Assembly: GCF_900078335.1 (NCBI RefSeq)
Contig: NZ_FKBR01000014.1
Coordinates: 62,272-126,271 of the forward strand
Direction of reading: 5' to 3'
DNA: 64,000 bases
Source: Bordetella trematum
Lineage (GTDB): Bacteria; Pseudomonadota; Gammaproteobacteria; Burkholderiales; Burkholderiaceae_B
In this document: piece after piece, positions 43,426-52,175 of the stretch
Layout: every line of letters starts with the position of its first letter
Numbering within the stretch: position 1 is the first letter of the stretch
Notes under the pieces: generated by a model
Databases searched by the model: none
What the model saw: only the letters and a program-made list of their open reading frames with translations
What the model was told of the DNA's origin: nothing
Program-made: the position numbers and the translations under genes

Positions 43426-43472
43426 CGCCGGCGCCCCGCCCCGCCAGCCGCGGGCCGGGGCGCCGGCGTTTT
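43426..43472 (+). terminator. Terminator of the dicarboxylate transporter gene
   Basis: A perfect 13-bp stem CGCCGGCGCCCCG/CGGGGCGCCGGCG with a 17-base loop followed by TTTT, 18 bases past the stop. Confidence 0.8.
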
Positions 43473-43485
43473 CGAGAGACGCGAT

Positions 43486-43995
43486 TCAAGCCGGGCGGGC
43501 CGCCTCGTCCAGCAGGAACAACGGCAAGGCCAGCGCCGCGGCCAGCCGGGCCGCATGCAACTGTTGCGGCCCGACACGCTCGGTCTTCATCAGAAAATTG
43601 AGCGTGCCAAGACAGCGGCCCGCCTGCACCACCGGCACGTTGATCACCGAGCGCAAGCCCAGCCGGGCAATGGCGTCGTGGTCATCGAAGAAGTTGCGGA
43701 TGGCCTCGCTGCCCTCACCCACGAACAGGCGCTGCTCGATCAGCACCTGCTGCCCCCAGGCCGTCCCGGTCTTGTCCTTGCTGCCGCCCGGCGGGTACGC
43801 CCCGGGCTGCGAGCTGTACAGACGTTGCACCTGCATGGCGGCGGCATCGAAACGGTTGGCGGTACACAAGCGCTGATCCAGCACGGGGGCGGCGTAAGCA
43901 TCGATGGCGGCGAACGCGGCGACGATATCGCCGGCGACATGGGCGGCCATCAAACGCTCAAGCGCGGCTCCGGCGGCAGTGTCGAACGCGCTCAT
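43486..43995 (-). CDS. GAF-domain protein
   Basis: A 169-residue single GAF-like domain. The C-terminal half has the typical LRSVINVPVVQAGRCLGTLN strand pair; the N-terminus is an alpha-helical lead. The ligand is unknown. Its ATG overlaps the Bug protein stop (ATGA, 43992-43995), so it belongs to the GGT-Bug operon and may be a small intracellular sensor for it. Confidence 0.75.
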   Translation of the reverse strand: MSAFDTAAGAALERLMAAHVAGDIVAAFAAIDAYAAPVLDQRLCTANRFDAAAMQVQRLYSSQPGAYPPGGSKDKTGTAWGQQVLIEQRLFVGEGSEAIRNFFDDHDAIARLGLRSVINVPVVQAGRCLGTLNFLMKTERVGPQQLHAARLAAALALPLFLLDEAARPA

Positions 43996-44972
43996 TCGGC
44001 CGTGATCCCGAGTTCATTGATCAGGTCGCCGTACTTCCGGGCATCCTGCTCCAGCAACTCGCCGAACTGTTCCGGCGTACTCTCGACCAGCAGCACCCCC
44101 ATCTCGTTCATCTTGCGGATCACGTCGGGCCGCCGGAGCACGGCATTGATTTCCTGATTGAGTCTCGTCGTCAGTTCCGGCGGCAGGCCCGCCGGGCCAA
44201 AGGCGCCGTACCACACCGACAACGCATAGCCAGGCAGGGATTCCGCCACCGTCGGCACTTGCGGCAGCAAAGGCGAACGCTCGCTCTCGGTCACGCCCAG
44301 CAGCTTGAGCTTGCCGGAATTCACGTGGGGCAGCGTCTGCGTGCCGGCGCTGAACAGCACTGGCGTGCGGCCGGCCACCGTGTCCAGCACCGCCGGCGCG
44401 CCGCCCCGGTATGGGACGTGCATCATTTCCACGCCGGCGGCGCGCTCGAACAGCACGGCGCTCAGGTGATTGGTCGAGCCCTGTCCGGCCGAGGCATAGG
44501 CGACCGTGCCCGGATTTTTCTTGAGATAGGCAACGAAATCGGTCACGTTGTCAGCCGGCACGGAAGGATGCACCACCATGGTATTGGTCACACGCGCCAA
44601 CTCGGCAATCGGCGTGAAGTCCTTCACGCCATCGAACGGCATGTTGGCGTAAAGCGCGTGATTCATGGTGTGGGTACTCATGGAACCCAGCAGCAAGGTG
44701 TAGCCATCCGGCTTGGCGCGCGCCACATAGGCACTGCCGATGTTGCCCGACGCGCCAGACCGGTTTTCCACCACGACGGGTTGGCCAAGAGACTGCGACA
44801 GGCCTTCGGACAACATGCGGGCGAGAATATCGGTCGAACCGCCCGCCGCCCACGGCACGACCAGTGTGACCGGTTTTTCAGGCCAGGCCGCCTGGGCCGG
44901 CCCTCCCAGCGTCGCCAACCCCAGCGTCAATCCGGCAGCCAGTTGTTTGATCGAGAAAGTCATGGTGTTCAA
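43992..44972 (-). CDS. Bug (TctC) family tripartite tricarboxylate-type solute-binding protein
   Basis: A 326-residue periplasmic binding protein. It has a signal peptide (about 1-28, ending GPAQAA) and the family start WPEKPVTLVVPWAAGGSTDI, then GSAYVARAKPDGYTLLLGS and VPYRGGAPAVLD. No TctA/TctB membrane genes are adjacent, as is usual for Bug proteins. The gene follows gamma-glutamyltransferase by 51 bases, suggesting capture of glutamate-like or gamma-glutamyl products. Confidence 0.9.
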   Translation of the reverse strand: MNTMTFSIKQLAAGLTLGLATLGGPAQAAWPEKPVTLVVPWAAGGSTDILARMLSEGLSQSLGQPVVVENRSGASGNIGSAYVARAKPDGYTLLLGSMSTHTMNHALYANMPFDGVKDFTPIAELARVTNTMVVHPSVPADNVTDFVAYLKKNPGTVAYASAGQGSTNHLSAVLFERAAGVEMMHVPYRGGAPAVLDTVAGRTPVLFSAGTQTLPHVNSGKLKLLGVTESERSPLLPQVPTVAESLPGYALSVWYGAFGPAGLPPELTTRLNQEINAVLRRPDVIRKMNEMGVLLVESTPEQFGELLEQDARKYGDLINELGITAE

Positions 44973-45023
44973 CCCCTGTATGTAGAGACCGGTCTGGATG
45001 CCGGTTGGAAAAGGCGTGAAAAA

Positions 45024-46856
45024 CTAGCGCCCCACGGCGTAGCCCTGCATGCCACGCGGATTGGCGCCAGCCTTGAGCAGCCAGCCGCCGGCGCGCGCCT
45101 GGCGCGTGCAAACGCTGATGCGGCCTTCCGACCACGGTCCGCCGACGACCACGTCATGGCCGGCGGCCTGCAGGGCCGCAATCGTTTGCGGCGGCAGGCG
45201 CGACTCGACCGTCAGGCGATTCAGCGTGGTCGAACGCGGCCAGAAGGAGCCGGGGAAATGATCGATATGCCAGGATGGTGCATCGATGGCCTGCTGCAGA
45301 TTCAGCCCGGCCGCGTGACGCAGCAAGAACGACACCGTCCACTGATCCTGCTGATCCCCGCCCGGCGTGCCAAAGGCCATGTAGGGCAGGCCGTCGCGCA
45401 GCACCAGGCCCGGCGACAGCGTGGTCGACGGCCGCTTGCCCGGCATCAGACTGCCTGGCAGCCCCTCGTCCAGCCACGTCATCTGCAGCCGGGTGTTCAG
45501 GGAAAAGCCCAGGCCCGGCACCACCGGGCTGGACGACAGCCAGCCGCCCGAGGGCGTGGCGGCGACCATGTTGCCGTGTCGGTCGATGACATCGATGTGG
45601 CAGGTATCACCCACGAACAGTTCACGCTCGGCCCCTTGCGACACCGGCGGCAACGCGGCAAAGGTGGGCTCGCCCACACCGAATCGCGTATCGGCGTGCG
45701 CCAGCGTGCGCTGCGCGGCGGCCAGATCAGGCAGGCGCGGCGCCTGCCCGACGGGGGCGCCGGGCTGCAGCATCCTGCTGGCCTGTGCGCCGACCAGCGC
45801 GGCGCGCTCACGGGCGTAGGGAGCCGACAGCAGGGCCTGCATCGGCACGCGCACGAAGTCCGGGTCACCGTACCAGGCGCTGCGGTCGGCGAAGGCCAGT
45901 TTGGCGGCCTCGGCCACGCGATGCACAAACTCGAAGGAATCCGGCGCCAGCCCCTCCATGCCCAGTTCGCGCAGGATCGCCAACTGCTGCAGATGCACCG
46001 GCCCTTGTGACCAGGGCCCGCACTTGGCCACGGTGAAAGGCCCGTAATCCAGCATCACGGGCTCGTCATACTGTGCCTGCCAGCCTGCCATGTCGTCCTT
46101 GCGCAGCAGGCCGCGATTACGCTGTCCGGTGGTATCGCGGATCTCGGCATGTCGATAGAAATCATCGATCGCATCGGCCACGAACCCCTGGTACCAGACA
46201 TCATGCGCGGCCTGGATGCGGCTGCGCCGGTCGCAGCCCCGCGCGGCGGCTTCGTCCAGGATGCGTGCATAGGTTTCGGCGATGGCCGGCGTACGCATCC
46301 AGCTGCCCGGCGCCGGCACCTGCCCCTGCGGCAGCCACACCTGCGCCGATGACGGCCACTCGTCCCGGAACAGCGATTGCACAGCCAGGATGGCCTGGGC
46401 AATGCGCGGCACCACCGGAAACCCGTCGCGCGCATAGGCCATGGCTGGCGCCAGCACATCAGCCAGCTCCCAGCTGCCATAGTCGCGCAGCAGCGCCAGC
46501 CAGGCGCCAAAGGCGCCCGGCACCGTCGCCGGCAGCAGGCCGATGCCCGGCACCAGATCCAGGCCCAGGGAGCGGAAATAGTCGCTCGAGGCCAGCGCGG
46601 GCGCAGGCCCCTGGCCGCACAGCGCGCGCATGCGCCCTTCATCCTCGCTCCAGAACAACACAGGCACTTCCCCACCCGGGCCGTTCAGGTGCGGTTCGAC
46701 CACCTGCAGCACGAAGCCGCCGGCGACGGCGGCGTCATAGGCATTGCCGCCCTTTTCGAGCACCCCCATGGCGGTCTGGGAGGCCAGCCAGTGGGTGGAT
46801 GAAACCACCCCGAAGCTGCCCTGGATCTCGGGACGGGTGGTGAATTCGGAATGCAT
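45024..46856 (-). CDS. Gamma-glutamyltransferase family protein
   Basis: A 610-residue Ntn-hydrolase proenzyme. The N-terminal block ASQTAMGVLEKGGNAYDAAV is family-typical. The expected self-cleavage site and nucleophile is Thr418 in GDTCHIDVIDRHGNMV, where classic enzymes have TTHFSVVD; the following SGGW and GSL-like PGSLMPGKRPSTTLSP are present. No signal peptide is evident, so it may be cytoplasmic or act on acylated amines rather than glutathione. It is first gene of an operon with a Bug protein and a GAF protein, divergent from a LysR gene. Confidence 0.87.
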   Translation of the reverse strand: MHSEFTTRPEIQGSFGVVSSTHWLASQTAMGVLEKGGNAYDAAVAGGFVLQVVEPHLNGPGGEVPVLFWSEDEGRMRALCGQGPAPALASSDYFRSLGLDLVPGIGLLPATVPGAFGAWLALLRDYGSWELADVLAPAMAYARDGFPVVPRIAQAILAVQSLFRDEWPSSAQVWLPQGQVPAPGSWMRTPAIAETYARILDEAAARGCDRRSRIQAAHDVWYQGFVADAIDDFYRHAEIRDTTGQRNRGLLRKDDMAGWQAQYDEPVMLDYGPFTVAKCGPWSQGPVHLQQLAILRELGMEGLAPDSFEFVHRVAEAAKLAFADRSAWYGDPDFVRVPMQALLSAPYARERAALVGAQASRMLQPGAPVGQAPRLPDLAAAQRTLAHADTRFGVGEPTFAALPPVSQGAERELFVGDTCHIDVIDRHGNMVAATPSGGWLSSSPVVPGLGFSLNTRLQMTWLDEGLPGSLMPGKRPSTTLSPGLVLRDGLPYMAFGTPGGDQQDQWTVSFLLRHAAGLNLQQAIDAPSWHIDHFPGSFWPRSTTLNRLTVESRLPPQTIAALQAAGHDVVVGGPWSEGRISVCTRQARAGGWLLKAGANPRGMQGYAVGR

Positions 46857-46910
46857 ACCTGCGCCTGCCGCAAAGAAATCGTCGTGAGGGGCAGTATAGG
46901 AGTGGGAAAT

Positions 46911-46925
46911 AACTAAAATTCAGTT
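46911..46925. promoter_or_regulatory. Dyad AACT-N7-AGTT between GGT and LysR genes
   Basis: AACTAAAATTCAGTT is a near-palindrome in the AT-rich 106-base gap between divergent genes. It could be the LysR operator; the arms are short. Confidence 0.35.
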
Positions 46926-46962
46926 TCTTTGCATAGCTACATAACCATCAAGGAATAGCAGG

Positions 46963-47904
46963 ATGTCATCCGCCCCGAGCCTGGCGCGCCGCCTCAAGCA
47001 CCGTCATCTGACGCTGCTGCTGGCCATCGAACGCCACGGCACCCTGACCCGGGTGGCCGCGCAGGCTGGCATCAGCCAGCCTGCGGCCAGCAAGATCCTG
47101 CTGGAGATCGAAGACCTGTTCGGCGCGCCCCTGTTCGTGCGCACAGGACGGGGTTTGCAGGCCAACGCGCTGGGACAGCTGGCCATCGATCGTGCTCAGC
47201 GCATGCTCAACGACCTGTCGCGCTGGGAACAGGAGGTGCAAGCCTTGCAGGGCGGCCACGCCGCCCATCTGCATGTCGGGGCCGTGCCGTATGTCTCCAG
47301 CACGCTGCTGGCCCGGGCCATCGCCCTGCTGCTGGAACGCCATGGCATCACCGTGACGCTGCATCGCGCCACCACCGACCATCTGCTGCCCATGCTGCGC
47401 CGTCACGAGCTCGATGGCATGATCGGTCGCCTGCCGCCACTGGCCGGGCTGGAAGGCCTGCGTCACCAGGCCCTGTATCACCAGCGTCCCAGTCTGATCG
47501 CGCATCGGCATCTGGCGCGGCGCCTGAACGCGCGCGCGCCCGACTGGGCCGCCGCTGCCGCGCTGCGCTGGGTGCTGCCCGAAGCCCGCACCCCGACCCG
47601 CCATCTGATTGCCGAGCACTTCGTGCGCTGTGGCGTGGCACCGCCCCAGCCTGTGCTGGAGGCCTACTCCACCGACGTCATCGAAACCCTGCTGGGCGGC
47701 GATGCCACCCTGGTTTCGGTGGTGCCCACGGAGATCGCCCAGGAGCTGGCCGCGCGCGGGCGCATCAAGGCCATCACCTGGGACTGGGGCTGGGAATTGC
47801 CCCCCATCAATCTGATCCAGCGCGAGTGCGCCGACCTGCAGGCGCCGGCCGCGCAAACGGCGCTGGCCGGCATTCTCCGGGAACTCTGCGGGCCACCCGC
47901 CTGA
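46963..47904 (+). CDS. LysR family regulator, divergent from GGT operon
   Basis: A 313-residue LysR protein with the helix-turn-helix in RHLTLLLAIERHGTLTRVAA and QAGISQPAASKILLEIEDLF. It is of the AbgR/CbsR-like type. ATG 46963 follows AAGGA at a suitable distance. It is divergent from gamma-glutamyltransferase and converges with the next Bug gene, so the GGT-Bug-GAF operon is the likely target. Confidence 0.88.
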   Translation: MSSAPSLARRLKHRHLTLLLAIERHGTLTRVAAQAGISQPAASKILLEIEDLFGAPLFVRTGRGLQANALGQLAIDRAQRMLNDLSRWEQEVQALQGGHAAHLHVGAVPYVSSTLLARAIALLLERHGITVTLHRATTDHLLPMLRRHELDGMIGRLPPLAGLEGLRHQALYHQRPSLIAHRHLARRLNARAPDWAAAAALRWVLPEARTPTRHLIAEHFVRCGVAPPQPVLEAYSTDVIETLLGGDATLVSVVPTEIAQELAARGRIKAITWDWGWELPPINLIQRECADLQAPAAQTALAGILRELCGPPA

Positions 47905-47925
47905 GGGCAGGCCCGCCGCGCCGGC

Positions 47926-48888
47926 CTACTCCAGTTCGATGCCGGCCTCGTCGATCAGCGTGGCCCACTGGCCGGCGTCGCGCTTGACGATCTCGCGCAG
48001 TTGCTGCGGGGTGCTGGCGACGAACTCCACGCCCTGGGATTCGAACTTCTGGTTCAGGGCCGGATTCTTCAAGGCTTCGGCGGTGGCGCGATTAAGCTTG
48101 TCCAGCACCTCGGGCGAGGTGCCCGCCTTGGCGAACAGGCCATACCAGGTGGTATAGGAAACACCCGGCAAAGCCTCGGACACCAACGGCAGGCTGGCCG
48201 TGTCGGCCCCCTGGCTGGGCGCGCTCATGGCCAGCGGCTTGACCAGCCCCTTATCGATCATGGGCTTGAGCGAGGGCATGCTGCTGAACAAGGCCTGGAC
48301 CTGGCCCGATGCCAGATCCGTCAGCACCTGCGAGGTGCCGCGATATGGCACGTGCACCACATCGACACCGGCCTTGCTCTTGAACAGCTCCATGCCCAGG
48401 TGCGCCACGCCGCCCACCCCGGCCGAGCCGAAGTTGACCGTGCCGGGATGGGCGCGGGCATAGTCGACCAGCCCCTGCACCGACTCCACCGGCAGCTTGG
48501 CGTTGACCACCAGCACGTGGGGACTTTGCGTCAGCAGGCTGATCGGCTCCAGCAGCGCCAGGACATCGCGCCCTTGCATCGCCTTGGACGGAATGGTCAT
48601 GTTGCCCGAGGCCGGCATCAGCAGCGTGTAGCCGTCCGCCTCGGCACCCAACACCTGGTTGAGCGCGGGCACGCCGTGGCCGCCGCCGGCATTGACCACC
48701 ACCACCGGCTGGCCCAGCTGCTCGCCGAGCACCTGTGCGAACTCACGCCCGACGATATCGGCCGGGCCGCCGGCGGCAAACGGCACCACCATGCGGATCG
48801 GGCGTTCGGGATAAGCGGCCAGCGCCTGCGTGGCCGGAGCCAGCCCGATGGCCAGGGCCAGCACGGCCCAGGATTGCTTGAATGACAT
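47926..48888 (-). CDS. Bug (TctC) family solute-binding protein, in GalB-RraA operon
   Basis: A 320-residue periplasmic binding protein with a signal peptide ending near TQALAA (about residue 24) and family blocks YPERPIRMVVPFAAGGPADI, GADGYTLLMPASGN-like and VPYRGTSQVLTDL. It is 33 bases downstream of the RraA-type gene. The context suggests an aromatic ring-cleavage acid or tricarboxylate ligand. No permease genes accompany it. Confidence 0.9.
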   Translation of the reverse strand: MSFKQSWAVLALAIGLAPATQALAAYPERPIRMVVPFAAGGPADIVGREFAQVLGEQLGQPVVVVNAGGGHGVPALNQVLGAEADGYTLLMPASGNMTIPSKAMQGRDVLALLEPISLLTQSPHVLVVNAKLPVESVQGLVDYARAHPGTVNFGSAGVGGVAHLGMELFKSKAGVDVVHVPYRGTSQVLTDLASGQVQALFSSMPSLKPMIDKGLVKPLAMSAPSQGADTASLPLVSEALPGVSYTTWYGLFAKAGTSPEVLDKLNRATAEALKNPALNQKFESQGVEFVASTPQQLREIVKRDAGQWATLIDEAGIELE

Positions 48889-48921
48889 TGTCTTCCTCCA
48901 GGTTGAAATCGGATGCGGCGC

Positions 48922-49551
48922 TCAGCGGATCTGCGCCATCTCTATCGGGTTGTCGGCCAGGGCCTGATCCAGCCAGACGGGCCGCAGCTCGCCGCGTGCG
49001 ATCGCCGCCATGCGTTGCGTCTCGGCCTGCCCCTTGGCCAGCGCGGCTGCCACCAAGGCCTCGCCGCGCGCCGGCTCGAACGCCACCACCCCATCGTCGT
49101 CGGCGAAGATCCAATCGCCCTTGCGGATGGTCACGCCCCCGCAGCTGACGGCCTTGCCTACGCTGCCCCCGCCGCGCTTGTGCGGGCCGGCTGGCGAGAC
49201 CGCGCGGGCGAACACGGGCAGCGCCGCCGCGCGCAACTCCTGCGCATCGCGCATGGCCCCGTCGATCACCACCCCTGCCAGGCCGCAGGCGGCCGCCTGG
49301 GCGCACATGATCCCGCCCATGACGGCGCGCTCGGTATGCCCTTGCGCATCGATGACCAGCACCTCGCCCGGACGGGCAATGGCCAGCGCGGCATGGATCG
49401 CCAGGTTGTCGCCCGCCGGCACGGCCACCGTCAGGGCCGGCCCATGCAGCACCCAGCCCGGGCGCAGCGGTTTGATCGCGGCCTGCAATACCGAGGCGCC
49501 CACGTCGGCCAGCAAGGTGCTGCTCAGGCCCGGGCTGTGAATATCGCTCAT
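48922..49551 (-). CDS. RraA-fold aldolase, probable 4-carboxy-4-hydroxy-2-oxoadipate aldolase/oxaloacetate decarboxylase
   Basis: A 209-residue class II aldolase of the RraA-like type, which splits 4-carboxy-4-hydroxy-2-oxoadipate to pyruvate and oxaloacetate. The metal/substrate block MGGIMCAQAAACGLAGVVID followed by GAMRDAQELR contains the conserved Arg-Asp pair. An ADDDG segment lies near the C-terminus. It starts 3 bases after the PIG-L-like gene, whose product would make its substrate. Alternative: a ribonuclease-regulator RraA, less likely because of context. Confidence 0.85.
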   Translation of the reverse strand: MSDIHSPGLSSTLLADVGASVLQAAIKPLRPGWVLHGPALTVAVPAGDNLAIHAALAIARPGEVLVIDAQGHTERAVMGGIMCAQAAACGLAGVVIDGAMRDAQELRAAALPVFARAVSPAGPHKRGGGSVGKAVSCGGVTIRKGDWIFADDDGVVAFEPARGEALVAAALAKGQAETQRMAAIARGELRPVWLDQALADNPIEMAQIR

Positions 49552-49554
49552 CGT

Positions 49555-50268
49555 CTACTCCACCAGGCTCGTCACGGCCGACGGGAAAATGCGCTGATAG
49601 GCCTCGCCATAACGCGTGCCGGCCTGCTTGCCGCGCCGCCCGGCCTGCGCGCCACGCTGCAGCGCGACGCGCTCGTAGTAAGCCCACAGATTGGACTGGG
49701 TCGGCATGGCCTGCATGGCCTGCCACTTCACGGGCCACACTTCCGTGATGTCCAGCAGCAGGTCGGGCTTGAACTGGCACAGCTCGGGCTGGTGCGGCTC
49801 GAAACACAGCACCTGAGGCGGCGTGACGTAATCGGCCCCATGGCCCGGCGCGATGGCCTGCATGCGCGCACGCAGCACCATTTCATAGCTGCGGCAATGG
49901 TCCAGGTTGGACGGATCGTGCTCGGGATGGGTCAACACCACCGAAGCGCGCGTCTCGCGCAGCTTGCGGCTGATGCGGCGGACCGACTCGGCCGACTCCG
50001 GCATGGGATAGTCGCCCAGGTCATGGAAATCCAGCGACGCCACGCCCAGCAGTCCGGCGGCCGCTTCGGCCTCGGCACGCCGCAATGCCTTGACCGCATC
50101 GCGCCCGGTGTCGCCCTGCCAGGCGGCATTGGACTCGCCGTTCTCGCCAAAGCTCAGGCACAGGAGGTGCACGTCCACCCCTCGTCGCGCGTGCAAGGCC
50201 ATGGCCCCGCCGCAACGCCATACAAAATCGCCCACATGGGCCGTCACCACCAGCATGGAAGCCGCCAT
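49555..50268 (-). CDS. PIG-L/LmbE-fold protein, probable 4-oxalomesaconate hydratase (GalB-like)
   Basis: A 237-residue PIG-L-fold protein. The metal motif, AHPDD in deacetylases, reads AHVGDFVWRCGG, which resembles the GalB hydratase form (AHSADFVWRAGG) of gallate and protocatechuate 4,5-cleavage pathways. Later His residues in LTHPEHDPSNLDH complete the metal site. ATG 50268 follows CTGGAGAC, so the 21-residue longer frame is rejected. Directly coupled to the RraA-type aldolase gene. Confidence 0.8.
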   Translation of the reverse strand: MAASMLVVTAHVGDFVWRCGGAMALHARRGVDVHLLCLSFGENGESNAAWQGDTGRDAVKALRRAEAEAAAGLLGVASLDFHDLGDYPMPESAESVRRISRKLRETRASVVLTHPEHDPSNLDHCRSYEMVLRARMQAIAPGHGADYVTPPQVLCFEPHQPELCQFKPDLLLDITEVWPVKWQAMQAMPTQSNLWAYYERVALQRGAQAGRRGKQAGTRYGEAYQRIFPSAVTSLVE

Positions 50269-50316
50269 CGTTGTCTCCAGAAAAAGCAGCCTGCATTCTA
50301 TTTCCGTGAAACGACG

Positions 50317-50331
50317 TTGTACTGTGTACAA
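50317..50331. promoter_or_regulatory. IclR-type operator TTGTAC-N3-GTACAA
   Basis: A perfect 6-bp-arm palindrome lies between the divergent GalB-like operon and the IclR gene. It is flanked by an outer inverted repeat CCGTGA (50304-50309) / TCACGG (50332-50337). The form suits binding of an IclR dimer and could regulate both directions. Confidence 0.65.
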
Positions 50332-50364
50332 TCACGGGGATTTCACATCCCCTTGGAGTCCATC

Positions 50365-51090
50365 TTGAGTAATGACGGAGTGATCGCCGTCGAGCGCGCC
50401 CTGAGCGTGCTGAACTGCTTCAAGCCCGGCAGCGAACGCCTTTCGCTGGCCGACTTCGCCGCACGCCTGCCGCTGCACAAGACCACCATCTTCCGCTTGC
50501 TGAATTCCCTGGTGCGCTGCGGCTACGTGGTGCGCGAAGCCAACGGCCAGTACAGCCTGGGGCCGCGCGTGCTGTATCTGGGGCGCGTCTATGAGCGAGG
50601 GTTCGACCTGTCGGCCCTGGTCATGCCCGTGCTCGACAGCCTCTCGGCCGAAACCGGCGAAAGCGCCGCCTATTACGTGGAAGGCGGCGAGCCGGGCAGC
50701 CGTCTGTGCCTGTTCCGCCAGCAGCCGCACGAAGGCCTGCACACCCAGGTGCTGGCCGGCAGCGTCATGCCGCCCGACTCGTCTTCGACCGGGCGCGTGT
50801 TCGCCATCTGGGCCCAGGGCGCGCCTCGCGGCAACGAGGCTCTGCCCTTCGCCTCACGCGGGGTGCGCGACCCCTATACCTCATCCTGGTCTACGCCGGT
50901 CATCGGCAACGACGACCGCTTCGCTGGCGCGCTCACCATCGCCGGGCCCTCGGTGCGTCTGGACACCGTCGACGCCCGGCACTTCCGTCGCCTGCTGCTG
51001 ACCCGCGCCGATGAGCTGTCGCACCGCCTGGGCGCCTCGCCCGAAATGCGCGACGCCCTGTATCACGCCGACAGCGCAGCCGATGCCTGA
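50365..51090 (+). CDS. IclR family transcriptional regulator
   Basis: A 241-residue regulator. The N-terminal winged helix-turn-helix is AVERALSVLNCFKPGSERLS, then LADFAARLPLHKTTIFRLLN; the C-terminal effector domain follows from about residue 75. TTG 50365 is chosen because GGAG precedes it by 7 bases and the next in-frame GTG (50380) would clip the domain. It is divergent from the GalB-RraA-Bug operon, with a palindrome between. Confidence 0.9.
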   Translation: MSNDGVIAVERALSVLNCFKPGSERLSLADFAARLPLHKTTIFRLLNSLVRCGYVVREANGQYSLGPRVLYLGRVYERGFDLSALVMPVLDSLSAETGESAAYYVEGGEPGSRLCLFRQQPHEGLHTQVLAGSVMPPDSSSTGRVFAIWAQGAPRGNEALPFASRGVRDPYTSSWSTPVIGNDDRFAGALTIAGPSVRLDTVDARHFRRLLLTRADELSHRLGASPEMRDALYHADSAADA

Positions 51091-51134
51091 CGCAACGCCG
51101 GCAATGCCGCCACCGCCATGCGCGGCGCGCAGCC

Positions 51135-52082
51135 TCAGCCGGTCGCGGTCCAACGCGCCGGCCAGCGGCCATCCTGCATCATCGTGCAGGCCAGTTCGCG
51201 CAACTGCGCACTGACGGCCTCGATGGCCGGTTCGCCCTCGCCGCCCCGACGCTGCGCCAGGCAGATGCTGCGGGTGAAGGGCAAGGCCAGCCGGCGTGCA
51301 ACCAGCTCGCCGGCGGCCAGCTCCTCGGCCACGGCACAAGGCGCCAGCAGGCTGAACCACGCGCCGCTCTTGATGAGGCGGATGAGCGGCTGGCCGGCAT
51401 CGATATCCAGCCGCCCGGCCAGACTCACCCCGTGGCGCGCGAAATGCGCCTGCAAGGCAAGACGGATGCCATGCTTGGGCGAAGGCAAGGCCAGCGGATA
51501 ACGCGCCACCGTCTTCAGCGACAACGCCGCGCCCGGCTTGAGCCGGGCGGCCTGACCGATGAGATGCAGGTCTTCCTGGGCCAGCGGCTGGCTGCTGACT
51601 TGCTGGCTGGGGGGTTGGTCGAACACCAGCGCCATATCCAGCTCGCCGCTGTTGACCCAAGCCCACAGATACCCTGAGAAGCTGTCCACCACCCGCAGGC
51701 GTATGCGCGGATAGCGTTGCGACAGCCGCTCGATCAATGGCAGGGCGAACACCGCCGCGCAGGAGGACGGCAGCCCGACCGAGACCTCGCCCTCCGGTTC
51801 GCCGCGCGCCCCGCCAATGGCTTCGGCCGTGCGGCGCGCCAGCCCCACGATGTCATAGGCGCGCGCCAGCAGCGCACGGCCGCTGGGCGTGAGCGTCACG
51901 CCACGCAGCCCGCGCTCCAGCAGGCGGGCCTCCAGCAGGGACTCCAGCTTGTTGATGGCCACCGTTACGGCGGGCTGGGCCAGATGCAGGCGCCGGGCCG
52001 CCGCCGAAATGCTGCCTTCCTCGCACACGGCGATGAATACCAGCAGTCGGGGAATATCGAGTTTCCGGGCCGCGTCAGCCAT
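51135..52082 (-). CDS. LysR family regulator, divergent from esterase-like gene
   Basis: A 315-residue LysR protein. Helix-turn-helix IPRLLVFIAVCEEGSISAAA then RRLHLAQPAVTVAINKLESL. The effector domain is of the NAC/Cbl-like group. It is divergent from the alpha/beta hydrolase-Bug pair with a 93-base gap that holds CTAT-N6-ATAG (52092-52105), so these are probable targets. Confidence 0.88.
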   Translation of the reverse strand: MADAARKLDIPRLLVFIAVCEEGSISAAARRLHLAQPAVTVAINKLESLLEARLLERGLRGVTLTPSGRALLARAYDIVGLARRTAEAIGGARGEPEGEVSVGLPSSCAAVFALPLIERLSQRYPRIRLRVVDSFSGYLWAWVNSGELDMALVFDQPPSQQVSSQPLAQEDLHLIGQAARLKPGAALSLKTVARYPLALPSPKHGIRLALQAHFARHGVSLAGRLDIDAGQPLIRLIKSGAWFSLLAPCAVAEELAAGELVARRLALPFTRSICLAQRRGGEGEPAIEAVSAQLRELACTMMQDGRWPARWTATG

Positions 52083-52091
52083 AAATTTCCA

Positions 52092-52105
52092 CTATACCGG
52101 GATAG
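52092..52105. promoter_or_regulatory. CTAT-N6-ATAG dyad between LysR and hydrolase genes
   Basis: A short inverted repeat in an AT-rich gap between divergent genes; a possible LysR site. The arms are only 4 bases. Confidence 0.25.
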
Positions 52106-52175
52106 AAAGACAATATTTTATGTTTAGGTCGGCAGCGGGCCATACTGCGCCCCGTTATTCCCACTGCCCGCCACC

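Noticed and set aside
49555-50268. Annotation as a PIG-L sugar deacetylase
   Set aside because: The AHPDD motif is not intact and the gene is coupled to an RraA-type aldolase, which favours the GalB hydratase role.
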